DNA from: Acidobacteriota bacterium
GTDB lineage: Bacteria > Acidobacteriota > Terriglobia > Bryobacterales > Bryobacteraceae
Direction: 5' to 3'
Assembly (NCBI GenBank): GCA_018268935.1
Contig: JAFDVS010000038.1
Span: 16,202 to 80,201 of the forward strand
Length of the DNA: 64,000 nucleotides
Part shown: piece by piece, positions 62,901 through 64,000 of the stretch
Layout: the number at the start of each line of letters is the position of its first letter
Numbering within the stretch: the first letter of the stretch is position 1
The notes under the pieces: model-generated
Seen by the model: only the letters and a program-made list of their open reading frames with translations
What the model was told of the DNA's origin: nothing
Databases searched by the model: none
Made by a program: the position numbers and the translations under genes

Positions 62901-64000
62901 CGACGGCGCCTGCCTGGGCTGCGGCGAGAAGACCGTGATTCACCTCTTCGTAGCCACGGTGGAAGCGCTGATGCAACCGCGCGTGAAGAAGCAGGTGCAG
63001 AAGCTGGACGGGCTGATTGAGCAAATGGATCAGCATATCCGGCTGAAGTTGGCCTCGTCGATGGATTTGAGCGACAGCTCGCGCGTGGAGCAAGCGCTGG
63101 ACAAATTGAAGGACAGCGATGTGACCCTTGCGAGCTTCTCCGGCAAGCTGGACGAGCGGCACAGTGCGAAGACGATTGACGGCGAGTGGCTCCGCTGGGC
63201 GGCGCAGTTGCTGGCGAAGTTGAAGCACCTGCGTTGGGAATACGTGGAAGGCACGGGCCGGCGCGGACGATCGAGCCTGGGCATCATCAATGCCACGGGC
63301 TGCACTTCGGTGTGGGGCTCCACCTATCCGTTCAATCCCTACCCGTTCCCATGGACGAACCACCTGTTCCAGGATTCGCCCTCAATGGCCATGGGCATTT
63401 ACGAAGGGCACATGTCGAAGATGGCGGAAGGGTTCAAGGCGATCCGGATGGCCGAGATCGAATTGAACGGCGGCTACAAGAGCGAGAAGCACGACGACTT
63501 CTTCCGTTACTTCGATTGGCGCAAATTCAGCGACGAAGAGTTCCATCTCTGCCCGCCGGTGATCTCCGTTGGCGGTGATGGAGCGATGTACGACATCGGG
63601 TTCCAGAACCTGTCGCGCATGATGATGTCGGGCAAGCCGATCAAAGCAGTGATTCTCGATACGCAGGTCTATTCGAACACCGGCGGCCAGGCGTGTACTT
63701 CCGGATTCACGGGCCAGATCAGCGACATGGCGCAGTATGGAAAAGCGTTTCAGGGCAAGGAAGAGATCCGCAAGGAGATCGCCTTGATCGGGATGGCGCA
63801 CCGCACCAGCTATGTGATGCAGGGAAGCATTTCGAACCCAACGCATCTGATTGAAAGCTTCATCGACGGACTGAATGCGCGGCGGCCGGCATTGTTCAAC
63901 GTATATGCGGCATGTATGCCGGAACACGGCATTGCCGACGATCTGGCCGAGCAGCAATCGAAGCTGGCAGTGGAATCGCGGGCCTACCCACTGGTGCGTT
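59908..64000 (+). CDS. nifJ: NifJ-type pyruvate:ferredoxin/flavodoxin oxidoreductase, 3'-truncated by window edge
   Basis: All-in-one 2-oxoacid oxidoreductase making acetyl-CoA, CO2 and reduced ferredoxin or flavodoxin. Over 1364 codons are visible and the frame is open at the window end. In order: domain I (GAYPITPSTQMGEYWAEE), domain II (EYLILGQGSMIVTAEAVADY), the gamma-type domain III (FHSVGGWGAITTGKNLAM), and a double [4Fe-4S] ferredoxin (C786-TACGNCYTIC and C924-KGCMECVKVC). Then come the proximal-cluster/thiamine-diphosphate domain (CGDGACLGCGEK) and the TPP-magnesium site VGGDGAMYDIGFQNL with YSNTGGQACTSG. About 120 residues separate the two ferredoxin motifs, and another helical insert of about 90 residues interrupts the TPP domain, so it is longer than typical NifJ (about 1,170 aa). 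Confidence 0.95.
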   Translation, partial: MSKERTFPFPGIRQALDGNTAVIMCERESTDAAGAYPITPSTQMGEYWAEETAKGHINISGRPLIFIEPEGEHAAAAVTAGLSMTGLRATNFSSGQGIAYMHESLYAAVGKRLTYVLNMGCRAITKSTLNVHAGHDDYHCVDDSGFFQVFGKSAQEVSDLNIISHRIAELSLTPGICAQDGFLTTHLIESLMLPERELIARYLGSPDDIIDTPTPAQRILYGDKRRRIPEIWTVDNPVMCGTVQNQDAYMQSVASQRPFFFDHIAEITDKAMEEYYELTGRRYQRVAGYRIDDAEYLILGQGSMIVTAEAVADYLREKRKIKVGVVNMTMFRPFPGEMVAAVLKGRKGVAVLERTDQPLAQDLPLIREIRAAMGRSLENSRSGKGTLPYPDYPTYKSADDMPPLYSGSYGLGSRDLQPEGLIAAVENMLPEGGKRKFYYLSVDFAHAKPFTPKQEIHQQNVVDAYPHVKQMAIRGSENPNLMPKNSITVRFHSVGGWGAITTGKNLAMTLFDLLGFHIKANPKYGSEKKGQPTTYYLSAAPEPIRMNCEYFYVDVVLSPDPNVFNHSNPLAGLKKGGVFIIQSTHEDEKDVWAQIPQRFQQIIIENEIKVYYLDAFKIAREEATDPELQFRMQGIAFQGAFFAASPVMATGNLNEEQLFEAIRSQLQHKFGTKGARVVEDNMRVVHRGFDQVKEVKDKRIVQGGALTLRKEAGLPALLKMQPASETPTTDIHRFWDQTGSFYLSGKGNENLVDPFIGLSFIPAVTGVFRDMTSIRFDHPEWIPQNCTACGNCYTICPDSAIPGLVSSTMQIFDTAIKTVRERGVAVKHLPRAVRSVDQKLRSRLAAAGEKADVRRLLDEAIGDVLLGYAPDSEDRKEVEQEFQAFQAALGDFRFAVTAPYWTQREKKSKGAGGLLSITVNPYACKGCMECVKVCNDDALRSIPQTTDTTARLRKEWDFWMALPTTSPEFIRIDNLDEKIGALETLLLDKKNYMGLVCGDGACLGCGEKTVIHLFVATVEALMQPRVKKQVQKLDGLIEQMDQHIRLKLASSMDLSDSSRVEQALDKLKDSDVTLASFSGKLDERHSAKTIDGEWLRWAAQLLAKLKHLRWEYVEGTGRRGRSSLGIINATGCTSVWGSTYPFNPYPFPWTNHLFQDSPSMAMGIYEGHMSKMAEGFKAIRMAEIELNGGYKSEKHDDFFRYFDWRKFSDEEFHLCPPVISVGGDGAMYDIGFQNLSRMMMSGKPIKAVILDTQVYSNTGGQACTSGFTGQISDMAQYGKAFQGKEEIRKEIALIGMAHRTSYVMQGSISNPTHLIESFIDGLNARRPALFNVYAACMPEHGIADDLAEQQSKLAVESRAYPLVR

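Noticed and set aside
61384..63363. 659-codon open frame on the minus strand
   Set aside because: Antisense of the NifJ gene, which has all its cofactor motifs on the plus strand.

Overview
The window looks like a chromosomal segment from a soil-type Acidobacteriota bacterium, most like the Solibacter/Bryobacter lineage. The evidence is three Oar-like TonB-dependent receptors with N-terminal carboxypeptidase-regulatory folds, a Solibacter-type (TIGR03437-like) secreted protein, transmembrane HTH/beta-propeller (PD40) and TPR regulators, PVC-type haem-binding propeller proteins, DUF1080 and GH172 proteins, and high GC. This is inferred from gene content; there is no rRNA or other marker gene here.

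Layout. 1-5.9 kb: C-terminal part of an RND exporter, an FMN 2-hydroxyacid oxidase overlapping a tetrahaem cytochrome, a HAD phosphatase and a methyltransferase. 5.9-14.2 kb: two tandem Oar-like receptors, each broken by a one-base frameshift, then a sulfatase whose start overlaps the restored stop of the second receptor. 14.2-17.1 kb: aldo/keto reductase, DUF4149 membrane protein, and a secreted collagen-like protein. 17.1-22.9 kb, minus strand: a propeller-dihaem cytochrome, glcF, glcE and an unknown secreted protein. 22.9-30.6 kb: a tandem alpha/beta hydrolase, a PEP-CTERM protein, DUF1080 and DUF6282 proteins, cyclophilin, an enolase-superfamily dehydratase, a cupin, a DksA-like zinc-finger protein and a DinB-like protein. 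30.7-41.2 kb: a large PVC-type cytochrome, a polytopic membrane protein, a GH172 enzyme, a third (intact) receptor and a TPR protein.

41.2-50.3 kb is rich in membrane-anchored one-component regulators: a TPR type, an intact HTH-PD40 type, and directly downstream a tandem copy of the latter destroyed by at least five frameshifts and a stop. Small secreted proteins and an ankyrin protein lie between them. 51-53 kb: an orphan phage-type terminase large subunit behind a structured leader that ends in a strong intrinsic terminator. This is the best candidate in the window for an undescribed element. 52.9-55.7 kb: a Solibacter-type secreted protein and an aminotransferase. 55.7-59.9 kb: an acquired island with a complete MmeI-family single-chain restriction-modification enzyme, flanked by gene debris including a truncated signal-peptide gene. 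59.9 kb to the end: a long NifJ-type pyruvate:ferredoxin oxidoreductase that runs off the window.

Functionally the segment combines uptake of large substrates (receptors), extracytoplasmic carbohydrate and sulfate-ester breakdown (sulfatase, GH172, DUF1080, hydrolase, dehydratase), hydroxyacid oxidation (FMN oxidase, GlcEF) and extracytoplasmic c-type electron carriers. No tRNA, rRNA, CRISPR array or complete insertion sequence was recognised.
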